Shown here piece by piece: positions 33,365 to 44,010 of a stretch of DNA of 64,000 nt (its first letter is position 1; each line of letters opens with the position of its first letter). The notes beneath the pieces were generated by a model that did not search any database, was not told the origin of the DNA, and worked only from the letters and a program-made list of their open reading frames with translations. This DNA comes from Chlorocebus sabaeus. Taxonomy: Eukaryota > Chordata > Mammalia > Primates > Cercopithecidae. The translations under genes were made by a program, and so were the position numbers. The DNA lies in the NCBI RefSeq assembly GCF_047675955.1, contig NC_132928.1, positions 44,696,889 to 44,760,888 on the forward strand, given 5' to 3'.

Positions 33365-34951
33365 GAAAATTGGCACCAGGAGTGGAGCATTGCTTGAAAA
33401 TGAAGAAGTAGCTTTGGAACTGGGTAACAGGCACAGGCTGAAACAGTTTGGAGGGATCAAAATAAGCCAAGAAGATGTGGGAAAGTTTGGAGCTTCCTAG
33501 AGACTTGTTAAATTGTTGTAACCAAAATGCTGATAGTGATATAGACAATGAAGTCCAGGCTGCGGTGGTCTCAGATGGAGATAAGGAGCTTGTTAAAAAC
33601 TGGAGTAAAAGTCATTCTTGCTATGCTTGAGAAAAGAGACTGGCAGAATTGTGCCCCTGCCCTAGAGATCTGTGGAACTTTGAACTTGAGAGAGATGATT
33701 TGTAGTATCTGGCAGAAAAAAATTTCTAAGAAGCAAAGCATTCAAGATGTGACCTGGCTGCTTCTAACAGCATATACTTATATTGATGGGCAAAGAGATG
33801 ATCTGAAACTGGAACTTATATTTAAAAGAGAAGCAGAGCATAAAAGTTTGGAAAATTTGGCCTGGCCGTGTGGTAGGAAGGAAAAGACAATTTTTAGGGG
33901 AAGAATTCAAGCTGGCTGCAGAAATTTACAAGAGTGAAGAGGAGCCAAATGTTAATAGTCATGACAATGGGGAAAAATGCCTGGAAGGCATTTCAGAGAA
34001 CTTCACAGCAGACCCTCCCATCACAAGCCCAGTGGCCTAGGAGGGAGGAATGGTTTTGTGAGCTTGGCCCAAGGCCCCACTACCCTGCACAACCTTGGAA
34101 CACTGCTCCCTTTATCCCAGCCTCTCCAGCTCCAGCTGTGGCTAAAAGAGCCCCAGATACATCTCAGGACACTGCTCCAGAGGGTGCAAGCCCCAAGCTT
34201 TGGTGGCTTCCATGTGGCATTGGGTCTGCAGGTGGGCAGAAGGCAAGAGTTGAGGTTTGGGAGCCTCCACCTAGATTTCAGAGGATGTATGAAAATGCCT
34301 GAATGTCCAGGCATAAGTCTGCTGCAGGGGTAGAGCCCTCTTGGAGAACTTCTACTAGGGAAGTGCAAAGGGGTAATGTGGAATTGGAGCTTCCACACAG
34401 AGTCCCCAATGGGGCACAGCCTAGTGGAGCTATGAGGAGAAAGCCACTGTCCTACAGCCCCCAGAATGGTGGATCCACTGACAGCTTGCACTATGCACCT
34501 GGAAAAGCCACAGGCACTCAATGCCAGCCCATGAAAGCAGTCACGGGGGTTGTACCCTGCAGAGCCACAGTGGTGGAGATGTCCAAGGCCTTGGGAGCCC
34601 ATTCCTTGCATCAGGGTGGTCTGAATGTGAGACATGGAGTCAAAGGAGATTATTTTAGAACTTCAAAACTTGGCTGGGCATGGTGGTTCATGCCTGTAAT
34701 CCCGGCATTTTGGGAGGTTGAGGTGGGCGGATCACCTGAGGTCAGGAGTTTGAGACCTGCCTGGCCAACATGGCAGAACCCTGTTTCTACTAAAAAATAC
34801 AAAAATTAACCAGGCCTGGTGGCACATGCCTGTAATCCCAGCTACTCAGGAGGCTGAAGAAGCAGAACCACTTGAACCCAGGAGGTGGAGGTTGCAGTGA
34901 GCCAAGATTGTGGCACTACGCTCCAGCTTGGGTGACAGAGTAAGACTCTGT

Positions 34952-34982
<31 letters not shown>

Positions 34983-35269
34983 CAATGACTGCCCTGCTGG
35001 GTTTTGGACTTGCATGGGGCCTGTAGACCCTTCGTTTTAGCCAATTTTTCCCTTTCCTAATTCCTGTACCTCCATTGTGTCTCTGAAGTGACTTTTTAAT
35101 TTTGCAGGCTCATAGGCAGAAGGGACTTGCCTTGTCTAATATGGGACTTTGAACTTGGACTTTTAAGTTAATTCTGAAATGAGTTAAGACTTTGGGAGAC
35201 TGTTGCGAAGGCATGATTGTGTTTTGGCATGTGAGAAAGACATGAGATTTGGAAGTGGTTGGGGCAGAA
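33365..35269 (+). mobile_element. MaLR internal region (MST-int), split by an Alu
   Basis: Begins right after the LTR with gaaaattggcaccaggagtgg, continues with agtagctttggaactgggtaac and later cagaatggtggatccactgac, and ends with a purine-rich stretch (ggttggggcagaa) before the 3' LTR. Open frames on either strand are short and broken. MaLR internal regions carry no functional retroviral genes, and none is visible here. Confidence 0.8.
34672..34980 (+). mobile_element. AluS element in the MaLR internal region
   Basis: Sense near-consensus Alu from ggctgggcatggtggttcatg with a ~27-base A tail. Confidence 0.9.
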
Positions 35270-36001
35270 TGATATGCTATGGCTCTGTGTCCCTGCCCAA
35301 ATCTCATGTTGAATTGTAATCCCCATTGTTGGAGGTGGGACCTGCTGCGAGGTGATTAGATCATGGGAGCAGTTTCTAATGGTTTAGCACCATCCTCCAA
35401 GTGCTGTCTTGTGAGAGAGTTCTCACAAGATCTGGTTGTTTAAAAGTGTGTGGCACCTCCCCCTGCTCGCTCTTTCTCCTGCTTGGCCATGTGAAGATGT
35501 GCCTTCTTCTTCTTTGCTTTCTGTCATGATTAGAAGTTTCCTGAGGCCTCCCCAGAAGTAGAAGCCCATAGAACCCACAGAACCCTGAGCCAACTAAACC
35601 TCTTTCTTTATAAATTACTCTGTCTTGCTGGGCATGGTGGCTCATGCCTGTAATCCCAACACTTTGGGAGGCCGAGGCAGGTGGATCACCTGAGGTCAGG
35701 AGTTCGAGACCAGCCTGGCCAACACGATGAAACCCTGTGTCTACTAAAAATACAAAAATTAGCTGGGCGTGGTGGCATGTGCCTATAGTCTCAGCTACTC
35801 AGGAGGCTGAGGCAGGAGAATCGCTTGAACCTAGGAGGTGAAGGTTGCAGTAAGCAGAGATCACACCATTGCACTTCAGTCTGGGGGATACAGTGAGACT
35901 CTGTCTCAAAAAAAAAAAAAAAAAAGCAAATAAAAATAAAAATAAATAAATTACCCAGTCTTAGGTATGTCTTTATAGGAGTGTGGGAACAGATTAATAC
36001 A
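35270..36001 (+). mobile_element. MaLR 3' LTR (MST type), split by an Alu
   Basis: Starts tgatatgctatggctctgtg and mirrors the 5' LTR (aatctcatgttgaattgtaatcccc shared). It ends agattaataca at 36001. An AluS sits at 35628-35941. Together with the 5' LTR this gives a complete LTR-internal-LTR structure. Confidence 0.85.
35628..35948 (+). mobile_element. AluS element in the 3' LTR
   Basis: Sense Alu from gctgggcatggtggctcatg. The flanks taaattactctgtctt and taaattacccagtctt are the target duplication of the LTR sequence. Confidence 0.9.
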
Positions 36002-36102
36002 GCTATGTTGCCCAGGCTGGTCTCAAACTCCTAGCCTCAAGTAATCCTTCCGCCTCAGCCTCCTAAAGTACTGGGATTAAAGCATGAGCCACCATGGCCA
36101 GA

Positions 36103-36560
36103 CAGATATTTCTTCTTTTCTACCACATGCTATAAATTTCCCTCTAAGTACTGCTTTCTCTTCACTTTTCTCCCAAATTTTGATAAGTTGTATTTTCATT
36201 TTCACTTAGTTCAAAATATTTTGAAATTTCTATTGAGATTTCTTCTTTGACCCACGTGTTGTTTAGAAGTTTGTTGTTTAATCTCCAAGTATTTTTAAAT
36301 TTTCCATGTATTTTTTCTGTTTTCAATTTCTAGTTTAATTTCATTGTGGCCTAAAAGCAGACACTATATGTTTTCTATTCTTTTAAATTTGTTTACATGT
36401 GTTTTATTAGGCCAGAATATGGCCTGTCTTGGTAAATGTTTCATGTGAGCTTGAGAACAATGTGTATTCTGCTGTTGTTGGATAAGCTATAGATGTCAAT
36501 CATGTCCAGTTGATTGATGGTGTTGAGTTCAACTGTGTCCTTACTGATTTTCTGCCTGCT
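36103..36560 (-). mobile_element. L1M ORF2 (endonuclease-domain part), antisense
   Basis: Continues the antisense L1 after the provirus: cacccacgtgttgtttagaag-like, ctccaagtatttttaaatttt, gagaacaatgtgtattctgc, and gatgtcaatcatgtccagttg. It stops at a junction near 36560 where the L1 orientation flips. Confidence 0.7.
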
Positions 36561-36678
36561 GCCATTATAAAGTACTTGTACTACCTGTGAAGTGGTATAG
36601 TGTTATTTGGAAGTAGACTTGGATTACTTGTAAATGTATTTGCAAACTCTAGGGCAACCACTTAAAAAAGCGATAAAA

Positions 36679-36984
36679 GGCCAGGTGCAATAGCTCACAC
36701 CTGTAATCCCAGCACTTTGGGCAGCCAAGGTGGGAAGATCACGACGTCAGGAGATCAAGATCATCCTGGCCAACGTGGTGAAACCCCGTCTCTATTAAAA
36801 ATACAAAAATTAGCTAGGCGTGGCGGTGCATGCTTGTAGTTCCAGCTACTCAGGAGGCTGAGGCAGGAGAATGGCTTGAACCAGGGAGTTGGAGGTTGCA
36901 GTAAGCTGAGATCGCACCACTGCACTCCAGCCTGGTGACAAAGCAAGACTCCATCTCAAAAAAAAAAAAAAAAAAAAAAAAAAA
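36679..36984 (+). mobile_element. AluS element (first of a head-to-tail pair)
   Basis: Sense Alu from ggccaggtgcaatagctcac with ~28-base A tail, preceded by gcgataaaa. Confidence 0.9.
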
Positions 36985-36993
36985 GATAAAAAA

Positions 36994-37305
36994 GGCCAGC
37001 CATGGTGACTCATGTCTGTAATCCCAGCACTTTGGGTGGCCAAAGCAAGTGAGTCACTTGAGGTCAGGAGTTCAAGACCAGCCTGGCCAACAGGGCGAAA
37101 CCCTGTCTCTACTAAAAATACAAAATCATTAGCCAGGTGTGGTGGCACATGCCTGCAATCCCAGCTACTCTGGAGGCTGAGGCATGAGAATTGCTTGAAC
37201 CTGAGAGGCAGAGGTTGCAGTTAGCCAAGATTGCACCACTGCACTCCAGTCTGGGTGACACAGTGAGACTCTGTCTCAAAAAATAAAAAAATTTTTAAAA
37301 AAGAA
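36994..37305 (+). mobile_element. AluS element (second of the pair)
   Basis: Sense Alu starting ggccagccatggtgactcat only about 10 bp after the first Alu's tail. The spacer agataaaaaa resembles the sequence before the first Alu, so one probably inserted at the target duplication of the other. Confidence 0.9.
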
Positions 37306-37687
37306 ATATAGCTAATATGCTAATAGAGTAGAGAAAATGGCATATAAACTGCTCAGTTAAAATCACAATAGGCAGAAAAAGGGTGGAAGACAAAAAAATA
37401 GGAAGAAAACAAGCAAAACAAATAGAAACCAGTAACAAATATCAAGATAGTAATCCAACTGTATAAAAAATCACTTCGAACATCAATGGTCTAAATAAAC
37501 CAATTAAAAGACAGAAATTATCTGAGTGGATCAAAAAACAAGAGCCAACTATATGCTCTATACAAGAAACCCACTTAAAATATAAAGAAGAATATTGAAT
37601 AAAAGAAAATGTATGGAGAAAGATATACTATATTTTCTCTCATTCCTGTATCATGCTAGTCACTCATTTGACTTACACATAAGCATA

Positions 37688-37711
37688 AGTATATATATAT
37701 ATATATATATA
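37688..37711 (+). repeat. TA microsatellite
   Basis: About 12 TA units between the inverted L1 segment and the ORF1 remnant. Confidence 0.9.
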
Positions 37712-37789
37712 TCTCCAAATAGATTATTGCTATTATTATTTTGAAAAAACTGTTATCTGTTAGATCAATTGAGAGTAAAAAAATAAGTT

Positions 37790-38774
37790 TTTGTTCCCCT
37801 TCATGTATTCTTCTATGCTCTCCCTTTCCTGATTGTTCTATATCACTTTTCTTCTCTCTCGAGAACTTGTTTTTAAAAAAATATTTCTTGCAAAGAAGGT
37901 TTACTGGTAACAAATTCCCTCAATTTTTCTTTGACAGAGTTTTTATTTCTCCTTAATTTTGAAAGATAATATTACAGGGTACAGAATTCTAGGTGAAAGT
38001 TTTTTGTTTTCGTTTTGTTCTTTTTCTCAATACTTCAAATATTTCACTCCATCTGTTCTTGCTTGCTTGATTTCTGAAGATAAGTCAGATTAATTCTTAT
38101 TTTTACTCCTGTATAAGTAAGGCGTTTTATTCCTCTGACTTCCTTCAAGATTTTTTCTGTATCTTTGATTTTCTGCAGTTAGAATATGATATGCCTAGGT
38201 ATAGCTTTTTTAGTATTTATGCTTTTTGGTGTTCTCTGAGCTTCCCAAATCTGTGGTTTGGTGCCTGACGTTAATTTTGAAAAGCTCTCAGTCATTGATT
38301 CAAATATTGCTTCTGTTCCTTTCTCTCTTTCTTTTCCTTCTGGTATTCCCGTTACACATATGTTATACCTTTTACAGTTGTCCCACAGTTCTTGGATATT
38401 CTGTTTTTTTTTTTTTTTTAAACTTTTTCTCATTGTTTTCAGTTTTGGAAGTTTCTACTGAAATATGCCAAAGTTCAAAGATTCTTTCCTTAGCCATGTC
38501 CAGTGTGCTAGTGAGCCCATCAAAGGCATTCTTCATTTCTGTTAGTGTTTTTGATCTCTAGCATTTCTTTTTGATTCTTTCTGAGAATTTCCACCTCTCT
38601 GCTTACATTACCTACCTGTTCTTGCATGCTGTCAGCTTTATTCACTAGAAACCTGAGCACATTAATCATAGTTGTTTTGAATTCCTGGTCTGATAATTCC
38701 AACATCCTTCCATATATGAGTTCTGTTCTGATGCTTGTTCTGTTTCTTCAAACTGTGTTTCTTGCCTTTTAGAA
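37790..38774 (-). pseudogene. L1M ORF1 remnant
   Basis: Minus-strand frames resemble L1 ORF1p, the RNA-binding chaperone. A coiled-coil-like N-terminal part (38705-38520) shows NVSREVEILRKNQKEMLEIK. A central RNA-recognition-like part (38433-38179) shows NIQELWDN, GIPEGKE and AQRTPKSINTKKAIPRHIIF. A degraded C-terminal part follows (SPRILYP, about 37990). Frameshifts and stops separate the pieces. The T-rich tract at 38407 is a later expansion. Confidence 0.75.
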
Positions 38775-38779
38775 TGTGC

Positions 38780-39147
38780 TATGGCTTGAATATGTTCCTG
38801 AAAAAGCATGTGTTGGAAACTTGATCCCTGATGCAACAGTATTGGGAAGTGGGGCCTAATGAAATGTGATTAGGCCATGAGTCTCTGCCATCATGAATGG
38901 ATTAATGCCATTATCACAGGAGTGGGTTCCTTATAAAGGGAGGAGTTCAGTCCCCCTTTTCATTCTGTCTCTCTTGACCTCTTGCCTTCTGCCAGGGGAT
39001 GATGCAGCAAGTAAGCCCTAACTAGATGCTAGTCCCTCAATGTTGGACCTCCTACCCTCCAGAACCATAAATCAGTACATTTTTGTATACTATAAATTAT
39101 CCAGTTTCAGGTATTCTATTGTAGCAGCACAAAACAGACCAAGACAC
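38780..39147 (+). mobile_element. MaLR solo LTR (MLT1/MST class)
   Basis: tatggcttgaatatgttcctg, atgtgttggaaacttgatccc, gaatggattaatgccattatc, then taaattatccagtttcaggtattc and acagaccaagacac. The 5-bp repeat TGTGC at 38775-38779 and 39148-39152 is a fitting target duplication. It splits the L1 5' region. Confidence 0.8.
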
Positions 39148-40075
39148 TGTGCCTTGTAATTTTTTACTTTCTTTCTTTCTTTTTAGAGATGGGGTGTGGT
39201 TAGGTTGCCTAGGCTGGACTCAAACTCCTGGGCTCAAATGATTCTCCCACCTCAGCCTCCCAAGTAGCTGGGACTGTAGGCATGCACCACTGGACCCAGC
39301 TATTATCTTTTTCTTGGCAGATGGACTGGATATATTGGGTAAAAGGAACTGAGGTAAATAGGCCTTTAGGAATGTAGTGTCAAGTTGTGGGGGGAGGAGA
39401 AGCATCCAATAGTCCTGTGATTAGGTCTCAATCTTTTAATGAGCCTGTGCCTTGGACTGTGAATTGCACAGTAATAATTTTTTCTCTCCCTTTAGTGGGA
39501 CAGAATTGTTAGAGTGGCTGGAGTTGAGTATTTTCCTTTCCCAGGTTGGCTAGCCTCTGAAAAAAGCCCTAATTTTAGGCTCTTTAAAATAGTTTCTCTT
39601 GAGGTCAGGCCTTGTTAAGAACAGAATGCTCTGGTATATTTCAAATTATACTTTCCTTATTCCCCTTCTAAAAGCAGGTGGGGATTTTTCTCCAATATGC
39701 ATTGTGAAGATCTGGTAGAGCTCTTGGAGGTAAAACTCACAAAAGTATGGGGACTCCTCCATGATTGGGTCCCCCTTGAATTTTTAACTCTCAGGATTGT
39801 CCACACTGGGCCTCCATTGATTTGTCAATTACAATTCAGATTTTCCTATCTCAGACTGGTTTCTGTGGCAATTTCTGCTTCTAGGTTTCTGTCCCAGGAA
39901 CTTGTAATTCCCTATATTCATCTGTCCGTTTCTCTAAGCTTGGGCAAGCAGTTTGCCCTGTGACCTCACTTTTCTGATGGGTTTAAGAAGAGTTATTAAT
40001 TTTTCAATTTGTTCAGCTTTTTACTTGTTAGAATGGAACAATGACTTCAAAGGTGCTTATCTACAGGACTGAAAA
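39148..40075 (-). mobile_element. L1M 5' UTR / start of ORF1, antisense
   Basis: gtactgggtaaaaggaactg-like sequence at 39335, cctttaggaatgtagtgtc, ggtcaggccttgttaagaac and ccatgattgggtccc, in the order of the antisense 5' part of L1M. An Alu monomer interrupts it at 39165-39310. Confidence 0.6.
39165..39310 (-). mobile_element. Alu monomer (FLAM-like)
   Basis: Antisense monomer: TTTC-rich tail, agagatggggtgtggttagg, ctgggctcaaatgattctccc, ccactggacccagct. Confidence 0.75.
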
Positions 40076-40080
40076 CTTAA

Positions 40081-40550
40081 TTTGCCTTTTTAATTATCTT
40101 AATGGTGTCTTTTTAAATTTTGATAAAGTCTAATTTATCCTTTTTTTTCTTTTATTGTTAGTTCTTTCAGTGTTCTAAGCGGTCTTTGCCTATCGCAAGG
40201 TTGCAAAGATATTCTCCTGTTTTCTTCTAGGATCTTTGTAGTTTTACATTTTATATTTCATCTATGATTCATGTCAAACCAATGTTTGTCTATGCTGTAA
40301 GTTAGGGTCAAGCTTTATTTTTTTCCATACATTTTTATAGCTATTTCAACCTCAACTGTTTAGAAGAGTTCCCTTTCCCACTGAATTGACTTGGTGCCTT
40401 TGTAAATATTCAACTGACTCTGTAGGTTTGGGTCTATTTTTGGACTCACTATTCTGCTCCATTAATCTGTTTGCCTATTTTTATGCCATAATCATGTTTC
40501 TCTTTAATATATAAATTAAATCATTATGATCTCAGTTTCACCTTTTTATG
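40081..40550 (-). mobile_element. L1M ORF2 3' part, antisense
   Basis: ttttgataaagtctaatttatcc, gttttacattttatatttcatctatgattcatg, tgccataatcatgtttctctt: the antisense ORF2 end of an old L1, separate from the copy to its left because the order of parts starts anew. Confidence 0.65.
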
Positions 40551-41724
40551 GATTACCCTTTAGGGTTTACCCTACCCTCTGCCTTAAAACTCAGGATACA
40601 CACTCATTCTTGAGGTCAGTCTTGTTTTCATGTAACTAGTTCAGAGAGAAGCAGAGACTGTAATCAGCCCACCGACTAGTGTCTTTTGTTGCTGGCCTGG
40701 CTGTAGTCTGTTGTTGCTGGAAACACAAAGTTTCACACCCCCAGAGATCATCACTGTCCACTGCTGGAATGACCATGGTCCCTGACCACTGCTTGTTGGA
40801 ATTGCAGTTTTTCAGAGTATAAAGAGGAAAAAGCAGATATCGCCTTTACTATTATGATCACCATGCCACCAATGAGTCCTCCCCTTTAATATACACCCTT
40901 CTGCACAGCTGTTTTGACCAAGCATGCCCCCAGTGCTATGGTGACTGAATCAAGAGAGTCTCTGGCCTCAGGTTACTCTTCTGGAGCCTTATAATATGCC
41001 CAGGTGCTCCAGCTTCTTAGGGGGCTGGGTCTCCTTTCCTTCCAGGTGAATTCAAGTGAGACTATATATCTATATCTCTCTAAGATGTTCTCATAACCTA
41101 GAGTCTCAAAAGAGAAGAGGTTGATATCTGTATACATTTTTCTCCCAGGAGACTTCTAAGGTCTACATTGGAAAAAATGTCATCTCCTTCCCAGAACACA
41201 AAACAAGCTCCCAAAAGTATCATCATACTACAGCTAGTGAACTGATTGCCACAGGCCACATCTAGCCTGCAGCTGTGATTTGTTTTCCTGTCAGTGTCTT
41301 CTGGATTTGAGCCAATATTCTAAAATGGAGAGATTTTTAGTTAACAACATAGATAACCTAGCTTCCACACGACTTGGGAAAACTGGATCTGCATGCTGCA
41401 TGGCCTCTTTTAACTGGAACTGAGTTGGGTTTACTCACTTGAGATCTCACTTAGAGCCCTAGTCACTTATATCTAGCTTTCCTCAGTATCAGACTGGCTC
41501 CTAAAGCATTGCGTTTGTGAATTCTCTATCAAACCTGAGAACAAGTGCTCACTCCCTGTCACACATGCACATAACTAAAAAGAACAGGTCACATCATTGA
41601 TCTCTGAACAAAGCTCACCACCACAATAGATTCTAAATAGCTACCGCTAGGCTTAGAAGTAGCTGACAACTTTAATAATATCTGTTTTTGTTAACAACAA
41701 AAAATTTAGATTTCCACTTCACCC
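40551..41724. other. Unannotated sequence
   Basis: No recognised repeat or exon over ~1.2 kb. Confidence 0.4.
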
Positions 41725-42406
41725 TCCTACATTTATTCATCCAACAAATACTTATTTAGCACCTACTTTGTGACAGGCACTCTTTTTTTAGGCGCTTGAC
41801 ATACGTCAGAGCACGAAGTAACAAAAGTGCCTGCCTTTGTGGCACTCATAGTGGTTTTGGAAAGATAAACAATAAACAACTGTCATAGTAAATATGTTAG
41901 CTATATAAAATATTACAAAGTGTGGCAGAGTATACGGGGAATGCTCGCCAAATGATCCATGTACTTTCTTATATTTCTTAGCCAGGAAGAACTGAGCCCT
42001 GGAGTATTCCAACATTAGGATGCTGGGAAAGAGATCAGCAAGGGAGCCTGTGAAGGCACAGGGAGTAAGGAAAGTGAAAAAGAGGAGAGTGGGGCATCCT
42101 GGAAATCAAGTGAAGAAAGGATGTTAGAGAGACAGAGTGATCTATTATCAAATGTTGCTGACAGGCCAGGTAGAAGATGATTAGACCATCAGATTTAACC
42201 ATGTGGAGGTCATTGGTGACCTTGACAAAAGCAGTTTTGGTTGGGACAAATGCCTGATTGAAGTGAGTTTAAGAGAGAATGGGTGAACAGAAATAGGAGT
42301 GAACCACAGTCTAGACTAGCAAAAGGAAGCAGGTAAATCCTACCAGGGAAGGAGTCGTGAGATGGAAACATTGTTTTTTTGTTTCATTGGTGTTGGTGGG
42401 TGTTTA

Positions 42407-42731
42407 TGTTTTTTGTTTGTTTGTTTGTTTTGATTTTTTGTTTTTTTTTTTAGATGGAGTCTCACTGTGTCGCACAAGCTGGAGTGCAATGGCACAATCT
42501 CCACTCACTGCACCTCTGCCTCCCAGGTTCAAGCAATTCTCCTGCCCCAGCCTCCCGAGTAGCTGGCATTACAAGTGGGTGCCATCATGCCCAGCTAATT
42601 TTTGTATTTTCCATGGAGATGGGGTTTCACCATGTTGGCCAGGCTGGTCTCAAACTCCTGACCTCAAGTAATCCATCTGCCTTGGCCTCCCAAAATGCTG
42701 GGATTACAGGCATGAGCCACCATGCCCGGCC
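42407..42731 (-). mobile_element. AluS element in L2
   Basis: Antisense Alu with a TTTG-rich tail and head ccatgcccggcc. Confidence 0.9.
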
Positions 42732-42840
42732 AACTCACTGCCTCTTTATATGGGCCCCAGCAGTTGACACAATGCAATATACATTTACATAATATATGTA
42801 TATATGTGCCTCTGTGTGTGTGTGCATATATGTGTGTATA

Positions 42841-42864
42841 CACACACACACACACACACACACA
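42841..42864 (+). repeat. CA microsatellite
   Basis: About 12 CA units, the counterpart of the tract at 23256-23281. Confidence 0.9.
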
Positions 42865-43019
42865 TATCTTGTTCCCAAGATACTTTTGGTATGGTTTTGA
42901 GTAATAATAATAACTACAATTTGTAAAAAGCAGTCACTAAAAATACCTGCTTTATATTAAACATTACAATAGCATTTAGAAAATGCAAATTCAAATAGGA
43001 ACAATTTCCTACTTAACCT

Positions 43020-43325
43020 TTTTTTTTTTTTTTTTTTTTTTGGAGACAGAGTCTCACTCTGTCACCCAGGCTGGAGTGCAGTGGTGTGATCTCAGCTCAC
43101 TGCAACCTCAGCCTCCCAGGTTCAAGTGATTCTCCTGCCTCAGCTTCCCTAGTAGCTGGGATTACAGGCACCCACCACCGTGCCCGGCTAATTTTTGTAT
43201 TTTTAGTAGAGACGAGGTTTCACCATGTTGGTCAAGCTGGTCTTGAACTCCTGACCTCAGGTGATCTGCTCATCTCGGCCTCCCAAAGTGCTAGGATTAT
43301 AGGCATAAGCCACTGCGCCTGGCCT
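43020..43325 (-). mobile_element. AluS element (in the derived duplication copy)
   Basis: Antisense Alu sharing gacgaggtttcacc, ttggtcaagctgg and ataagccac with the Alu at 23438. Confidence 0.9.
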
Positions 43326-43326
43326 G

Positions 43327-43370
43327 TTTTTTTTTTTTTCTTGACATAGTGTCTTGCTCTGTCGCCCAGG
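43327..43370 (-). mobile_element. Alu 3' tail scrap
   Basis: T tract plus only ~30 bases of Alu 3' end (gtcttgctctgtcgcccagg), directly abutting the head of the Alu to its left. Confidence 0.7.
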
Positions 43371-43394
43371 CATGGTGATCATAATGGTAAAGGT

Positions 43395-43713
43395 GATATA
43401 TCCTTTTTCATTCTTATTTATTTATTTTTTTTGAGACAGAGTCTTGCTCTGTCACCCAGGCTGGAGTGCAGTGGCGCGATCTTGGCTCACTGCAATGTCT
43501 AGCTCCTGGGTTCAAGCAATTCTTGTACCTCAGCCTCCTGAATAGCTGGGATTACAGGCATGCACCACCACGCCCGGCTAATTTTTGTATTTTAAGTAGA
43601 GATGGGGTTTCACCATGTTGGCCAGGCTGGTCTTGAATTCCTGACCTCAAGTGATCCACCTGCCTTGGCCTCTCAAAGTGTTGGGGTTACAGGGGTGAGC
43701 CACCATGCCTGGC
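43395..43713 (-). mobile_element. AluS element in L2
   Basis: Antisense full-length Alu with a TTTA-rich tail and head ccatgcctggcc. Confidence 0.9.
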
Positions 43714-44010
43714 CAATGTTGGTGTTTTTTAAGAAGGCAGACCAATGAGCAAATTTGTATGCTGCTGGGAACAAGTCTAATAGAGGAAAAACCTGAGAGT
43801 GTTGAAAGAGAGAAGAGAGAATTACTGGAATGATACCCTTGAGTAGGTGGCAAGGGGTGAGCGCCAGTGTACAGATGAAAGAATAGCTTTAGATAAGAGT
43901 GTGGGTAATTCTGCTACAGAAACAGGAAGGCAGAGTGTGAGGACAGATGCTGGTAGGTGGATAATGATGGCAGCAATTGTCTCTGTGTGTTTCTCATTTC
44001 TACAACTTGA

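Larger units (their letters stand above)
32940..36102 (-). mobile_element. Alu monomer split by the MaLR provirus
   Basis: The left scrap (atttttagtagagattgaatttc, 32948-32978) and the right part (gctatgttgcccaggctgg to ccaccatggccag, 36002-36102) join into one antisense Alu arm once 32979-36001 is removed. The provirus therefore inserted into an older Alu/FLAM copy. Confidence 0.65.
36561..37640 (+). mobile_element. L1M inter-ORF and start of ORF2, inverted relative to its neighbours
   Basis: Sense L1 pieces at 36561-36678 and 37306-37640, parted by two Alus. At 37471-37570 one frame reads NINGLNKPIKRQ, then SEWIKKQ and IQETHL, the N-terminal endonuclease motifs of L1 ORF2 (the E of QETHL is a catalytic residue in the family), followed by a stop. 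L1 on both sides is antisense. Confidence 0.75.
42743..43325 (+). repeat. Duplicated segment, derived copy (source 23160-23740)
   Basis: Matches 23160-23740 from tctttatatgggccccagc to the Alu head. The shared block ends exactly at the Alu's 5' end. The right target duplication present at the source is absent here, and the block sits within an older L2, so this copy is the newcomer. No poly(T) is present at its left edge. Confidence 0.85.
41725..44010 (-). mobile_element. L2 element, antisense, split by an insertion cluster
   Basis: The 3' end reads tttattcatccaacaaatac then gcacctactttgtgacaggcac. The body continues to about 42400 (gtggaggtcattggtgacc, aagagagaatgggtgaac) and resumes at 43714-44010 (gtatgctgctgggaacaag, agtaggtggcaaggggtgag). 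The 1.3 kb between holds only later insertions: three Alus, an Alu scrap and the second duplication copy. Confidence 0.7.

Noticed and set aside
33548..34809. Chain of plus-strand open frames (129, 122, 118 and 168 residues)
   Set aside because: They fall in the MaLR internal region and run into an Alu; no conserved retroviral or cellular domain and frames shift between them.
37340..37640. Possible processed pseudogene (A-rich, lysine-rich frame)
   Set aside because: The translated motifs are those of the L1 ORF2 endonuclease start, so it is L1.
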